DNA of 64,000 bases from VBWE01 sp943372645. Lineage in GTDB: Bacteria > Bacteroidota > Bacteroidia > Palsa-965. Each line of letters starts with the position of its first letter. Within the stretch, counting starts at the first letter, position 1. The notes under the pieces were generated by a model. The model was not told the DNA's origin, did not search any database, and saw only the letters and a list, made by a program, of their open reading frames with translations. The translations under genes were made by a program, and so were the position numbers. Below, in pieces: positions 50,558-58,958 of the stretch. The DNA lies in NCBI GenBank assembly GCA_943372645.1, contig CALRZN010000008.1, positions 1 to 64,000 of the forward strand, given 5' to 3'.

Positions 50558-51211
50558 ATGAAATTTTTTATTGATACTGCCAATCTCGATCAGATCCGCG
50601 AAGCCCAGGACATGGGTGTGCTCGACGGTGTAACCACCAATCCTTCGCTCATGGCGAAAGAAGGCATCAAAGGCCAGGATGCGGTGCTGAAACATTATGT
50701 AGACATCTGCAACATCGTTACCGGTGATGTGAGTGCCGAAGTAATTTCTACTGATTATGAAGGCATTGTTCGCGAAGGCGAATTTCTTGCTTCGCTGCAC
50801 AAGCAGATCGTGGTAAAAGTGCCGATGATCAAAGACGGCATCAAAGCCATCAAATATTTCAGCTCGAAAGGCATCCGCACCAACTGCACGCTTGTATTTT
50901 CGTGCGGACAGGCGCTGCTGGCTGCCAAAGCCGGTGCAACGTACGTGTCGCCGTTTATCGGGCGCCTGGATGATGTTTCAACCGACGGGCTGGATCTGAT
51001 TGCGGACATGCGCCAGATTTATGATAACTACGGTTTTGAAACGCAGATTCTTGCCGCTTCGGTGCGTCACCCGATGCACATTATTGAGTGCGCCAAAATC
51101 GGTGCTGACGTGGCTACCTGTCCGCTGAGCGCCATTACCGCGCTGCTGAAACACCCGCTTACTGATAACGGGCTGAAACAGTTTCTCGAAGACGCGAAAA
51201 AGTTTGCATAA
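50558..51211 (+). CDS. fsa: Transaldolase / fructose-6-phosphate aldolase
   Basis: A 217-residue cytoplasmic class I aldolase of the small transaldolase group. 'MKFFIDTANLDQIREAQDMGVLDGVTTNPSLMAKEG' and the Schiff-base lysine Lys87 in 'QIVVKVPM' are diagnostic, with 'GIRTNCTLVFSCGQALLAAKAGATYVSPFIGRLDD' and 'ILAASVRHPMHI' following. Proteins of this size can be either a transaldolase of the pentose phosphate pathway or a fructose-6-phosphate aldolase; residues that separate the two were not resolved. It has its own terminator at 51241-51266. Confidence 0.92.
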   Translation: MKFFIDTANLDQIREAQDMGVLDGVTTNPSLMAKEGIKGQDAVLKHYVDICNIVTGDVSAEVISTDYEGIVREGEFLASLHKQIVVKVPMIKDGIKAIKYFSSKGIRTNCTLVFSCGQALLAAKAGATYVSPFIGRLDDVSTDGLDLIADMRQIYDNYGFETQILAASVRHPMHIIECAKIGADVATCPLSAITALLKHPLTDNGLKQFLEDAKKFA

Positions 51212-51240
51212 AAAACGTATCTTTAGCATACAGAAAGAGA

Positions 51241-51266
51241 GACACAGCCCTGGTTGTGTCTTTTTT
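51241..51266 (+). terminator. Terminator of the transaldolase gene
   Basis: GACACA and TGTGTC arms, extended by CC/GG inside, are followed by six T residues. Confidence 0.8.
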
Positions 51267-51287
51267 CATTTAAACCAAAGAACAGTT

Positions 51288-51911
51288 ATGTTGATCCGAA
51301 TCAATACCGAGAATCCGCAGGGCAGCGAACTGGAACGCGTAGCAAATGTGTTGCGGGCAGGCGGCGTTGTCATTTATCCAACGGATACGGTGTACGGCAT
51401 CGGCTGCGACATTTACCAGCCACGCGCCATTGAACGCCTCTGCCAGATCAAAGGCATTGCAGTTGAAAAGGCAAACCTGTCAATCATCTGCCACGACCTG
51501 AGTCACCTTTCCGATTTTACGCGGCCCATTTCGAATACCGTTTTCCGCGTGCTGAAAAAAGCGTTGCCCGGCGCCTACACGTTTATCCTGGATGCAAATA
51601 ATAATGTGCCGAAAATTTTCCAGAGCAAAAAGAAAACGGTAGGCATTCGTGTGCCTGACAATACCATCATCCGCGCCATTGTAAAAGAACTCGGCAACCC
51701 GATTGTTTCTTCTTCGGTGCACGATGCAGATGATGAAGTAATGGAATACTATGCCGATCCCGAAATGATTTATGAAAAGTACGGCGACAAAGTTGACCTT
51801 GTTATCAACGGCGGCTTCGGTAACCTGCAGGCTTCAACGGTGATTAATTGCACCGGAGGCGTGTTTGAGGTGGTGCGTGAGGGGTTGGGGAGTGTGGATG
51901 TTATATTGTAA
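51288..51911 (+). CDS. YrdC/Sua5/YciO family (threonylcarbamoyl-AMP synthase-like) protein
   Basis: A 207-residue protein of the family that makes threonylcarbamoyl-AMP for tRNA t6A modification. 'ANVLRAGGVVIYPTDTVYGIGCD' and 'IKGIAVEKANLSIICHDLSHLSDF' are the nucleotide and carbonate-binding regions, with 'GIRVPDNTIIRAIVKELGNPIVSSSV' near the end. The replacement of the usual K-R-P segment by VEKANLSIIC is typical of the YciO branch, whose in vivo role is less clear than that of TsaC. The ATG at 51288 is preferred over 51204, because the terminator of the upstream gene lies between them. Confidence 0.88.
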   Translation: MLIRINTENPQGSELERVANVLRAGGVVIYPTDTVYGIGCDIYQPRAIERLCQIKGIAVEKANLSIICHDLSHLSDFTRPISNTVFRVLKKALPGAYTFILDANNNVPKIFQSKKKTVGIRVPDNTIIRAIVKELGNPIVSSSVHDADDEVMEYYADPEMIYEKYGDKVDLVINGGFGNLQASTVINCTGGVFEVVREGLGSVDVIL

Positions 51912-51967
51912 ATGATCGTTTAAAATAACTTCCCGGTTAAAAAAGTTCCTGCAAAATAGATACTGAA

Positions 51968-52073
51968 ATTAGTGGCAGCGGCAGTTGGCAGCGGCAGTCG
52001 TGTTTTCGTATGGAACAGATTCATTTTCTGAAATACCAGCCGGCTGCCACTGCTGTCTGCCGCTGCCACTAAT
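51968..52073. repeat. Imperfect inverted repeat with GGCAGCGGCAG arms
   Basis: A perfect 16-bp pair (ATTAGTGGCAGCGGCA at 51968-51983 and its complement at 52058-52073) continues inward with a partly degenerate second GGCAGCGGCAG copy. Flanks GATACTGAAA and AATCTCTGATAT also pair weakly. It lies in the 281-bp gap between the YrdC-like gene and sucD. Confidence 0.7.
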
Positions 52074-52114
52074 TGTAAAATCTCTGATATAAATGATCTA
52101 TTGTCCATAAAAAA

Positions 52115-52146
52115 AAACGACCACCCGATTTAAAGGATGGTCGTTT
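52115..52146 (-). terminator. Terminator of sucD
   Basis: AAACGACCA and TGGTCGTTT form a stem with an inner CC/GG pair and run into a T-tract on the minus strand, 46 bp behind the stop. Confidence 0.85.
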
Positions 52147-52192
52147 CGTTTTGAAGAGAATCTGTTTCGTGCAAAATCTCTTTTCACTTCAA

Positions 52193-53077
52193 CTAAGCGG
52201 TAACTTTCTTGAGCAGTTCGGCCATGGTTTTTCCGATTACTGCGGGCGATTCACATACGGTGATGCCGTTTTCGCGGAGGATTTCCATTTTGGCCTGTGC
52301 GGTATCGTCTTTGCCGCCGACAATAGCGCCGGCGTGTCCCATGGTGCGTCCTTTGGGTGCGGTTTGTCCGGCGATGAAGCCGACAACCGGTTTTTTGTTA
52401 CCGTTGGCGTGCACCCAGCGGGCTGCATCGGCTTCGAGTGTTCCGCCGATTTCGCCGATCATAACGATGCCTTCGGTTTCGGGATCGTTCATGAGCAGTT
52501 CAACGGCTTCTTTGGTGGTGGTTCCGATAATCGGGTCGCCGCCGATACCGATGGCGGTGGTGATGCCGAGACCGGCTTTCACAATCTGGTCAGCTGCTTC
52601 GTAGGTTAAGGTACCTGATTTGGAAACGATGCCGATGGTTCCTTTTTTGAAAACGAAACCGGGCATGATGCCTACTTTGGCTTCGTCAGCAGTAATCACA
52701 CCCGGGCAGTTGGGTCCGATCAGCCGGCAGCCTTTGTCCTGGATGTAATTTTTAACCGCAATCATGTCTTTTACCGGGATGCCTTCGGTGATGCACACGA
52801 TCACTTTGATACCGGCATCGGCCGCTTCCATAATAGCGTCGGCAGCAAACGGTGCGGGTACAAAAATGATAGAAACATCAGCGGCGGCCTGGGCCACTGC
52901 GTCGTGGCAGGTGTTGAATACCGGGCGGTCGAGGTGTTTGGTGCCTCCTTTGCCTGGTGTTACACCGCCTACTACGTTTGTACCATAGGCAATCATCTGT
53001 TCGGCATGAAAAGTGCCTTCTGTTCCGGTAAAGCCCTGAACGATAATCTTCGAATTCTTGTTAACGAGAACGCTCAT
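52193..53077 (-). CDS. sucD: Succinyl-CoA ligase (ADP-forming) alpha subunit
   Basis: A 294-residue TCA-cycle enzyme subunit. A CoA-binding N-terminal Rossmann domain ('SKIIVQGFTGTEGTFHAEQMIAYGTNVVGGVTPGKGG') precedes the ligase domain with the phosphorylated His248 in 'APKGRTMGHAGAIV'; 'GPNCPGVI' (121-128) is also typical. The ATG at 53077 (MSVLVNKNSK) is chosen over an upstream start at 53209, because the promoter box at 53113-53106 lies between them and other SucD proteins begin here. The beta subunit (sucC) is not in this window; in Bacteroidota the two genes are often apart. Confidence 0.95.
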   Translation of the reverse strand: MSVLVNKNSKIIVQGFTGTEGTFHAEQMIAYGTNVVGGVTPGKGGTKHLDRPVFNTCHDAVAQAAADVSIIFVPAPFAADAIMEAADAGIKVIVCITEGIPVKDMIAVKNYIQDKGCRLIGPNCPGVITADEAKVGIMPGFVFKKGTIGIVSKSGTLTYEAADQIVKAGLGITTAIGIGGDPIIGTTTKEAVELLMNDPETEGIVMIGEIGGTLEADAARWVHANGNKKPVVGFIAGQTAPKGRTMGHAGAIVGGKDDTAQAKMEILRENGITVCESPAVIGKTMAELLKKVTA

Positions 53078-53105
53078 AAAGTTGGATTGTGGTAAAAATG
53101 AAGCC

Positions 53106-53113
53106 CAAAAATA
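53106..53113 (-). promoter_or_regulatory. -7 promoter box of sucD
   Basis: TATTTTTG on the minus strand, 28 nt before the chosen ATG at 53077. Confidence 0.5.
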
Positions 53114-53163
53114 AGGGTTTGTTCCGATAAAACGACGGGTGTTGAAAGAATTTCCGATTCGGC

Positions 53164-54387
53164 TCACGCATTGGCCATGGCATGCGCCGCAATCATGCCG
53201 GTAGTCCACGCGGCCTGGAAATTAAAACCGCCGGTTACCCCATCAATATCAAGCACTTCGCCGGCAAAATAGAGGTGCGGCACCACGCGGCTTTCCATGG
53301 TTTTAAAATCCACTTCGTTCAGTTCCACGCCGCCGCAGGTAACAAACTCTTCTTTAAAGGTGGTTTTGCCTTCCACACGGTAGGTATCATTCAGCAGCAT
53401 TTCGAGCAGGCGGTTCAGCTGTTTGTTCGACACATCGGCCCAGCGCAATGCAGCATCCATCCCGGCGCGCCAGGTAAAAAAGTCCCACAGCCGTTTCGGT
53501 ATCGGAAACGGATTCGCATTGGAAACCTGTTTGTGTTTTTCCTGTTCCCGGAAGTGGTTCAGCGCCTCGCGCCACTGCTGTTCGTTTTGCCCCTGCACCC
53601 AGGTAACACGTGCATCGAAACGGTAATGCGCATCATTCAGCACACGCGCACCCCATGCCGAACTTTTAAGAATGGCCGGCCCGCTCATGCCCCAGTGCGT
53701 GATGAGGAGTGGTCCCTCCTGCCCTGCTGATAACCCCGGAATTTTTACAAGTGCTTTTTCTACGCTCACGCCCATCAGTTCACGCACGGGATTACCGGGC
53801 ATGTTAAACGTAAACAGCGACGGAACCGGTTCTGCAATGCGGTGTCCGAGGCTGCGCAGCACATCGTAGCCTGCTGCTTTCGGATGGCCGCCGGTGGCGA
53901 TGAGCAGGTTGTTGCACTGCATCGTTTTGCCGTCCGCAAGCTGCAGCCGGAACAGTTCGTCTTCGCGGGTGATGCCGGTTACTTCGGTCTGCAGGCGGAT
54001 TTCAACGTTATATTTTTCTGCTTCGCGCAGCAGGCAGTCAATTATAGTTTGTGAGTTATCCGTAACCGGGAACATGCGGCCGTCGGCTTCGGTTTTCAAT
54101 TGCACACCGCGTTCGCTGAACCACACTACGGTATCGGTTGCTGCAAAACGCGCGAACGCCTGGCGCAAGGCTTTTTCGCCGCGGGGATAGTTTTTGGAAA
54201 GCAGTCCGGCATCGAAACAGGCATGGGTAACATTGCAGCGCCCCCCGCCCGAAACACGGACTTTGGAAAGCAGCTTGTTCGATTTTTCGAGAATGATTAC
54301 GCGCTGATCGGGATTGAGCCGCGCGGTATTTACCGCAGCAAAAAATCCGGCCGCCCCGCCCCCCAGTATGATGCTTGTGTGCTGCAT
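53164..54387 (-). CDS. HI0933-type FAD-dependent oxidoreductase
   Basis: A 407-residue flavoprotein. The FAD-binding Rossmann fold is at the N-terminus ('SIILGGGAAGFFAAVNTARLN', then 'VILEKSNKLLSKVRVSGGGRCNVTHAC'). The last segment of the family, 'GEVLDIDGVTGGFNFQAAWTTGMIAA', binds FAD again. The family is annotated as aminoacetone oxidase or as an uncharacterised flavoprotein; the substrate is not certain. The ATG at 54387 (MQHTSIILGGG) is preferred, because the first glycine-rich loop must be close to the N-terminus. Confidence 0.9.
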   Translation of the reverse strand: MQHTSIILGGGAAGFFAAVNTARLNPDQRVIILEKSNKLLSKVRVSGGGRCNVTHACFDAGLLSKNYPRGEKALRQAFARFAATDTVVWFSERGVQLKTEADGRMFPVTDNSQTIIDCLLREAEKYNVEIRLQTEVTGITREDELFRLQLADGKTMQCNNLLIATGGHPKAAGYDVLRSLGHRIAEPVPSLFTFNMPGNPVRELMGVSVEKALVKIPGLSAGQEGPLLITHWGMSGPAILKSSAWGARVLNDAHYRFDARVTWVQGQNEQQWREALNHFREQEKHKQVSNANPFPIPKRLWDFFTWRAGMDAALRWADVSNKQLNRLLEMLLNDTYRVEGKTTFKEEFVTCGGVELNEVDFKTMESRVVPHLYFAGEVLDIDGVTGGFNFQAAWTTGMIAAHAMANA

Positions 54388-54539
54388 TTGGTGGTGCAAG
54401 TATAGGGAGGATTTTGGAACTGTGCTTTGTTTTCGCCTCCGGCGGTTAAACGCGAAGTGCGCCCCACCTTCAACGCACCGCAACGTATTGCGCAAAGTAA
54501 CGCCATGAAATTTTACTATTCCGAAATGATTTAGCTACC

Positions 54540-54571
54540 ACGTTGATGCGCGATGCATGGCGCATCAACGT
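54540..54571. repeat. Palindromic repeat, GTTGATCCGCG family, divergent copy
   Basis: ACGTTGATGCGC and GCGCATCAACGT pair perfectly (12 bp) around GATGCATG. Flanks contain GAAATGATT on both sides, as in other copies. It lies between the HI0933-type gene and the 165-residue gene. Confidence 0.8.
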
Positions 54572-54604
54572 AAACCGATAAGCCGAAATGATTTGCGAAC
54601 AGGG

Positions 54605-55102
54605 TTATTTTCCTTGTTCATTTGTATTCAAAATCTTTTCCGGATAAATAAACCACGAAGCGTTTTTATACACGGCCACTTTGGTAATTGTGATCAACTG
54701 GCCTTGTCCAGAGAAATATTCTGTAATACGCACCGAATCCGTGCTGTACCGTATTCCCTCCAGGTCGAGCTGCATTGCTTTTGATTCATTGCGGGTAACA
54801 ACCATTTCCGGATACCGCTTTTTCAAAGCAGATGTATATGGTTCTCCGCAGATATCCGGCAAAAAAAAATTTCGCATTTCTGCATCGCTTGTATTTCCGC
54901 ACAGTTCATAACGTCCGATGCACAACGTATCCACAGCTTTCACTGGAATTTCGATGCTTGCAGCATAGGCCACATGCAATTCCCGCAGGTCGTTAACAGC
55001 CGTTTCCTGTCCCGGTTCGTGTTGCCCGAATGCATACATATAACTGCTGAACACGATCGCTTTCAGCAAAACAGCAGAAAATATACCGTGGAGGAAAAAC
55101 AT
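54605..55102 (-). CDS. Unrecognised small exported protein
   Basis: A 165-residue protein with a hydrophobic N-terminal segment (MFFLHGIFSAVLLKAIVFSSYMYAFGQ) that looks like a signal peptide. The remainder is soluble and has three cysteines ('VDTLCIGRYELCGN', 'LPDICGEPY') that could form disulphides outside the cytoplasm. Its end, 'YSTDSVRITEYFSGQGQLITITKVAVYKNASWFIYP', looks like a small beta-domain. No family was recognised. It lies 10 bp downstream of the GNAT gene on the same strand, so the two may share a transcript. Confidence 0.6.
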   Translation of the reverse strand: MFFLHGIFSAVLLKAIVFSSYMYAFGQHEPGQETAVNDLRELHVAYAASIEIPVKAVDTLCIGRYELCGNTSDAEMRNFFLPDICGEPYTSALKKRYPEMVVTRNESKAMQLDLEGIRYSTDSVRITEYFSGQGQLITITKVAVYKNASWFIYPEKILNTNEQGK

Positions 55103-55112
55103 AGGAAGTGTT

Positions 55113-55616
55113 TCAGAGTTCTAACGTAAACAACCAATACCGTTTCCCAAACCGCGGTTCCATTTCAAACTGCTTTACAAAACCGAGTCCTTCATAAATA
55201 TGCATGGCGGCAGGCATCAGTTCGGAGGTGTGCAGGGCGAGTGTTTTTTCGCCGGTGTTGCGGGCGTGTTCAATGCACATGCGGGTAAGCGCTTTGGCAA
55301 TGCCTCTTCCCTGCTTTGCGGGATGGACACCCACCATGCGTATCTGCGCCCATTCGGCTTTGTACACATCCCATGCATGCCCGCTCGGAACGAGGTACGC
55401 CATGCCGATGATGGTTTCGTTTTCGGTACACACAAAGCAGGTGGAACTGTCGAACAGTTTGCCCGACTTTTCGGCATCGTGCAGCACGGTGTGCATGGTT
55501 TGCCATCCTTCGGCAGAAAGTTCATCCCTGTACATGCCGTAGGAATCAATTCCGAGTTGCAGGAGTTGCGGTTTGTCGGCGGGGGTGGCGGGGCGGTAAA
55601 TGAGCGGGTGTTGCAT
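55113..55616 (-). CDS. GNAT family N-acetyltransferase
   Basis: A 167-residue cytoplasmic acetyltransferase. The acetyl-CoA-binding motif A is 'IRMVGVHPAKQGRGIAKALTRMCIEHAR', followed by 'LALHTSELMPAAMHIYEGLGFV', the usual motif B. The N-terminal part 'LIYRPATPADKPQLLQLGIDSYG' begins the fold. The substrate is unknown. The start at 55616 is supported by a full -7 box ending 4 nt upstream (TAATTTTG). Confidence 0.92.
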   Translation of the reverse strand: MQHPLIYRPATPADKPQLLQLGIDSYGMYRDELSAEGWQTMHTVLHDAEKSGKLFDSSTCFVCTENETIIGMAYLVPSGHAWDVYKAEWAQIRMVGVHPAKQGRGIAKALTRMCIEHARNTGEKTLALHTSELMPAAMHIYEGLGFVKQFEMEPRFGKRYWLFTLEL

Positions 55617-55620
55617 TTTG

Positions 55621-55628
55621 CAAAATTA
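55621..55628 (-). promoter_or_regulatory. -7 promoter box of the GNAT gene
   Basis: TAATTTTG on the minus strand ends 4 nt before the ATG at 55616, predicting a leaderless mRNA. Confidence 0.5.
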
Positions 55629-55649
55629 ACGGATAAGCAATTCGCCGGT

Positions 55650-57074
55650 TCAGTTAATCCTAATTTTGCCGGAAAATCGCACGTTTTGCTCCGCTTCGAT
55701 GCAATAAAAATACAAACCTGCCGGAAGTTCGTCGCAGCGGATAAGCAGTTCGTTTTGGCCACGCCCTGTTTGCTGATGTACCCGTTTACCGTTCACATCC
55801 AGCAACGAAAAGGTGTATCCTCCTTTTATAGATGACGGAACAAGTATGTGTATTTCATGCGCAGCCGGGTTTGGGAATACAACCACTTCCTGCGCTGCTA
55901 CTTCGTTTATCCCGCTGGGGCTGCAATAACTTTGGTATTCAATGTAATTGTTCAGCCCGAAACGGCAGGTTGCAGCACCCAGCAGAAAACCATTGCTGAT
56001 GTAGTTGCAGGTCAGGCCAGGCAGATTCGGGTTTTGAATGACACTGAGGTAGTTCGAGGTATTACGTGCCACATAAATGCGGCCATCGGGACCGATTTTG
56101 ATATCGCCGTAACCGGGTGAAAGCGTCGTTGAATCAATCACCTGGCGCGAAGCTGCAATGGTTGCCGGATTGCCCGAAGAAAGATCGAACTGGTAGAGGT
56201 AATCGTAATCGTTTTGGGTAAAACCGAACGCTTTCCAGGTTGTTCCATACAGCTTGGAATTGTCGGGCGAAAACGAAAGTCCGAATTCGCCGCGGCTGAA
56301 TGGCAGCGCCAGCGGATTGGATACGGTACCTGTTGCAGCATTAAAATCAAACAACGCAAGCAGGTTGGTTGCATTGTTGGAAGCAACCCCGTTTGCATTA
56401 AACGCGAGCTTTGTTCCGTCGGGTGAAAATTTGATCTGCCCGCGTGCATTGATATTGGAAATACAGGCCACATGTGCCGGCCCGACCGATGAAATGACCG
56501 GCGTGGACGAAACACCCGAAGCGGTTACCAGGAAGGCCATAAACGCATTGGTGCCATATTCATGTGTCATTACCCAGATGTCTGTGCCGTTATTGTGCCA
56601 GGTAGCTGCAACCTGTTCGGTAACCGTAACGTTGCTCAGCACATTGTTTTTATTCAGCACATCGCCCAGCCCGTTGTTCAAGGTAATGTCGATCTCGTGG
56701 TACTGCAGCGATAATGACGACTGCGCCTGGATCATGGTGGTGAACACAAAATAGCGGTTCGGGTTGCCGGGGCGCGGAATGATGAGCACCTGGCTGAGTG
56801 TGCCTGAACTGCTTACCAGCGGGCTGTTGGGCATAATGTTGTTCTGCCGGTCCCACACGTTATCGGAATTGGTATAAAACAAAAGCTGCCCGGTGTTGTC
56901 GCATACCGACGAACAGCCTTCGAAGCCGCTGTTGCTTCCTGTTTCCAGCAAAAACGGGGTGCAGTTGGCAAAACTCATCCCGGCGTTATTGCCGAAATGC
57001 CATACGGTACCATAGTTTTGAGCGGAGAGGCTGACGCTGAATAATATTGCAGCGCAAAGTATTTTTATGTTCAT
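55650..57074 (-). CDS. T9SS-secreted beta-propeller-like protein
   Basis: A 474-residue exported protein. The signal peptide is MNIKILCAAILFSVSLSAQ, which fixes the start at 57074 rather than at 57137. The body holds blades such as 'YGTVWHFGNNAGMSF', 'LLFYTNSDNVWDRQNNIM', 'GQIKFSPDGTKLAFNANG' and 'EFGLSFSPDNSKLYGTTW'; the repeated 'FSPDxxKL' phrase is typical of WD40/TolB-like propellers. The last about 75 residues ('VVVFPNPAAHEIHILVPS' to 'GKIRIN') are a T9SS sorting domain. It is a paralogue of the next gene and probably a surface binding protein; the ligand is unknown. Confidence 0.8.
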   Translation of the reverse strand: MNIKILCAAILFSVSLSAQNYGTVWHFGNNAGMSFANCTPFLLETGSNSGFEGCSSVCDNTGQLLFYTNSDNVWDRQNNIMPNSPLVSSSGTLSQVLIIPRPGNPNRYFVFTTMIQAQSSLSLQYHEIDITLNNGLGDVLNKNNVLSNVTVTEQVAATWHNNGTDIWVMTHEYGTNAFMAFLVTASGVSSTPVISSVGPAHVACISNINARGQIKFSPDGTKLAFNANGVASNNATNLLALFDFNAATGTVSNPLALPFSRGEFGLSFSPDNSKLYGTTWKAFGFTQNDYDYLYQFDLSSGNPATIAASRQVIDSTTLSPGYGDIKIGPDGRIYVARNTSNYLSVIQNPNLPGLTCNYISNGFLLGAATCRFGLNNYIEYQSYCSPSGINEVAAQEVVVFPNPAAHEIHILVPSSIKGGYTFSLLDVNGKRVHQQTGRGQNELLIRCDELPAGLYFYCIEAEQNVRFSGKIRIN

Positions 57075-57156
57075 GAAGAGCAAGGTATTGTTATTTCCTG
57101 ATTCATTTTTTTGAAATTTAACGCCAGTAAAACGCATCCTGTTTGCTGTGTACCGT

Positions 57157-58620
57157 TCAGTTTACAATCAGCTTACCGGTATAATACAAATTGGCTTCAC
57201 CAGCAATGCGGTAAAAATAAATTCCGCCCGGCAATTCATCGCGCTGCAAGGTGAAACTGTTTCCGCTGATGCCGGTTATGATACGAATGCTGCGGCCGCA
57301 GATATCGGTCAGCTCAAGTTGTGCAGCGTGTACCGATTGCGGGAAACGGAAAGTAACTGCATCTGTAAACGGATTCGGGAAAACAACCGGCTTCTGCCCT
57401 GCTGCGTTTTCAGCTGTTCCGTTCAGATCACATTTTGGTTTGGTATTGGTGTACGCATATCCGGCAATAACAGTAGGCAATGAATACGACGAATTCCGTC
57501 CGCCCAGTGAAACCACCTGGTCCTGGAAATTGCAGGCGGTTCCGGCCACGTTCGGCGATTGTATTACCGCAAGTGTTGCAATGCCATTTATGCTCGTCAT
57601 ATAAATTTTCCCGTCAGGACCGAGTTGCAGCCCGCTCGGGCGTATAAGTCCCATCGCATCCGTATCAATAATTACCTGCGATGCATTGATGGCGGCAAGG
57701 TTACCCGCACTCAGGTCATACTGCACCATAAAAATATACACCAGCCCGAACGACGTGATGCCCCGCACATAGAGTTTACTTTTATCGGGCGAAAACTCCA
57801 CGCCGTAAATGGCAGCCTGGTCGTTGTTCGGTTTAACCAGCGGGCGGTAATTGGAAACGATACCGGTGGCCGGATCAAAATCAAACAGTTCGAGCAGGTC
57901 CTGCCCGTTGCTGCTTCCTGCAACCAGCATCTGCCCGTCGGGCGAAAACTTCATCTGGCCTTGTGTGCCGGCAATGCTCCCGTTGTAAACACTTCCGATT
58001 GCAGTAATAACCGTATCCGCAATTCCGGTTGCGTCCAGGTGAAATGCCCAGAACTGATTGGACTTATAGCGATGGGTAACAATCCAGTAATCGGTTCCGT
58101 TGGCGTGTCGTGTTACCGCAACTTTTTCCGTTACGGAATCCATCAGCGGGATGTTTTTGTAATTCGTCATCACCGCCCCGCGCGTGCTGTCATCACAAAT
58201 ATCAATCAGCGAATACCGAAGTCCATCTGTAATATTGCCTAAGCAGCAAAAACCGCTGCTAAGTGTGAAGAGGTAAAAATAACGGTCGGGATTAAACGGA
58301 GACGGAACAATAACGGAAGATTGTGTGGTTGACGAGTTACCCAGCAGCCCTGTACCATTCTGCATCACCTGGTGTTGTTTATTCCACACCGTCATGCCAT
58401 CGCTGTAACACAAAATGGCACCTGCACTGTCGGAAATTGTGGAGATGCCTTCATTGTGGTTTTGTGGGCCGGGGAAAGTGAGCGCCCCGTTCAGCAGTGC
58501 AACCGGTGAACCGGTATTGAACGTTACGCCTGCAGAGTCGCCGAAGTACCAGTTATACCCTTGCTTCTGGGCAAAAATAAAATTACTGAACAGCACAAAA
58601 ACGAGTACTAATTTTTTCAT
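57157..58620 (-). CDS. T9SS-secreted beta-propeller-like protein (paralogue)
   Basis: A 487-residue exported protein, homologous to its downstream neighbour throughout: 'NWYFGDSAGVTF', 'ILCYSDGMTVWNKQHQVM', 'GQMKFSPDGQMLVAGSSNG' and 'GVEFSPDKSKLYVRGI' correspond to blades there. The signal peptide MKKLVLVFVLFSNFIFAQ sets the start at 58620, with a -7 box TAAATTTG at 58668-58661. It ends with a T9SS sorting domain ('PVVFPNPFTDAVTFRF' to 'GKLIVN'). The two genes are separated by 82 bp and probably arose by tandem duplication. Function is unknown. Confidence 0.8.
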   Translation of the reverse strand: MKKLVLVFVLFSNFIFAQKQGYNWYFGDSAGVTFNTGSPVALLNGALTFPGPQNHNEGISTISDSAGAILCYSDGMTVWNKQHQVMQNGTGLLGNSSTTQSSVIVPSPFNPDRYFYLFTLSSGFCCLGNITDGLRYSLIDICDDSTRGAVMTNYKNIPLMDSVTEKVAVTRHANGTDYWIVTHRYKSNQFWAFHLDATGIADTVITAIGSVYNGSIAGTQGQMKFSPDGQMLVAGSSNGQDLLELFDFDPATGIVSNYRPLVKPNNDQAAIYGVEFSPDKSKLYVRGITSFGLVYIFMVQYDLSAGNLAAINASQVIIDTDAMGLIRPSGLQLGPDGKIYMTSINGIATLAVIQSPNVAGTACNFQDQVVSLGGRNSSYSLPTVIAGYAYTNTKPKCDLNGTAENAAGQKPVVFPNPFTDAVTFRFPQSVHAAQLELTDICGRSIRIITGISGNSFTLQRDELPGGIYFYRIAGEANLYYTGKLIVN

Positions 58621-58958
58621 GATCACGGGTTTTGCCAATGTATTTGCGGGAGTACAGTTTCAAATTTAATGCAATACATCCGATATGGCAAATTGCGTGT
58701 ATTGGCAGAACGTACCGGGGTGAATCAGCTAAACTGTTCGATTTTATTGAAAAAGGCCAATGCTTCGGCCACTTTCACCAAAGACGCTATAATTACTGAT
58801 CTGAAATTGATTAGTTACCATTTTGGTCCGCGATTCATCGCTGATCAACGTAAATCACGAACGCATAAGATTGCGGAATCTGTGTTTATTCAAAACAGAA
58901 TCTCCGGATTAAAAAGTATCGGAACACATCTCAAACACTACCGGTTTTATTTTAATAA
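58621..58958. other. 338-bp intergenic region with a decayed palindromic repeat
   Basis: The left end carries the promoter (TAAATTTG, 58668-58661 on the minus strand) of the downstream propeller gene. A degenerate copy of the palindromic repeat family lies at 58824-58851. An open frame of 118 codons on the plus strand is present but shows no promoter, no family motif and would run into the beta-helix gene. Nothing else was recognised. Confidence 0.55.
58824..58851. repeat. Palindromic repeat, GTTGATCCGCG family, decayed copy
   Basis: TTGGTCCGCGATTCATCG followed by CTGATCAACG keeps about four fifths of the 28-bp family core, with the left arm damaged. The right flank (TAAATCACGAACGC) resembles the flank of the 61.8-kb copy (TAGCTAACGAACC). 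Confidence 0.6.
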
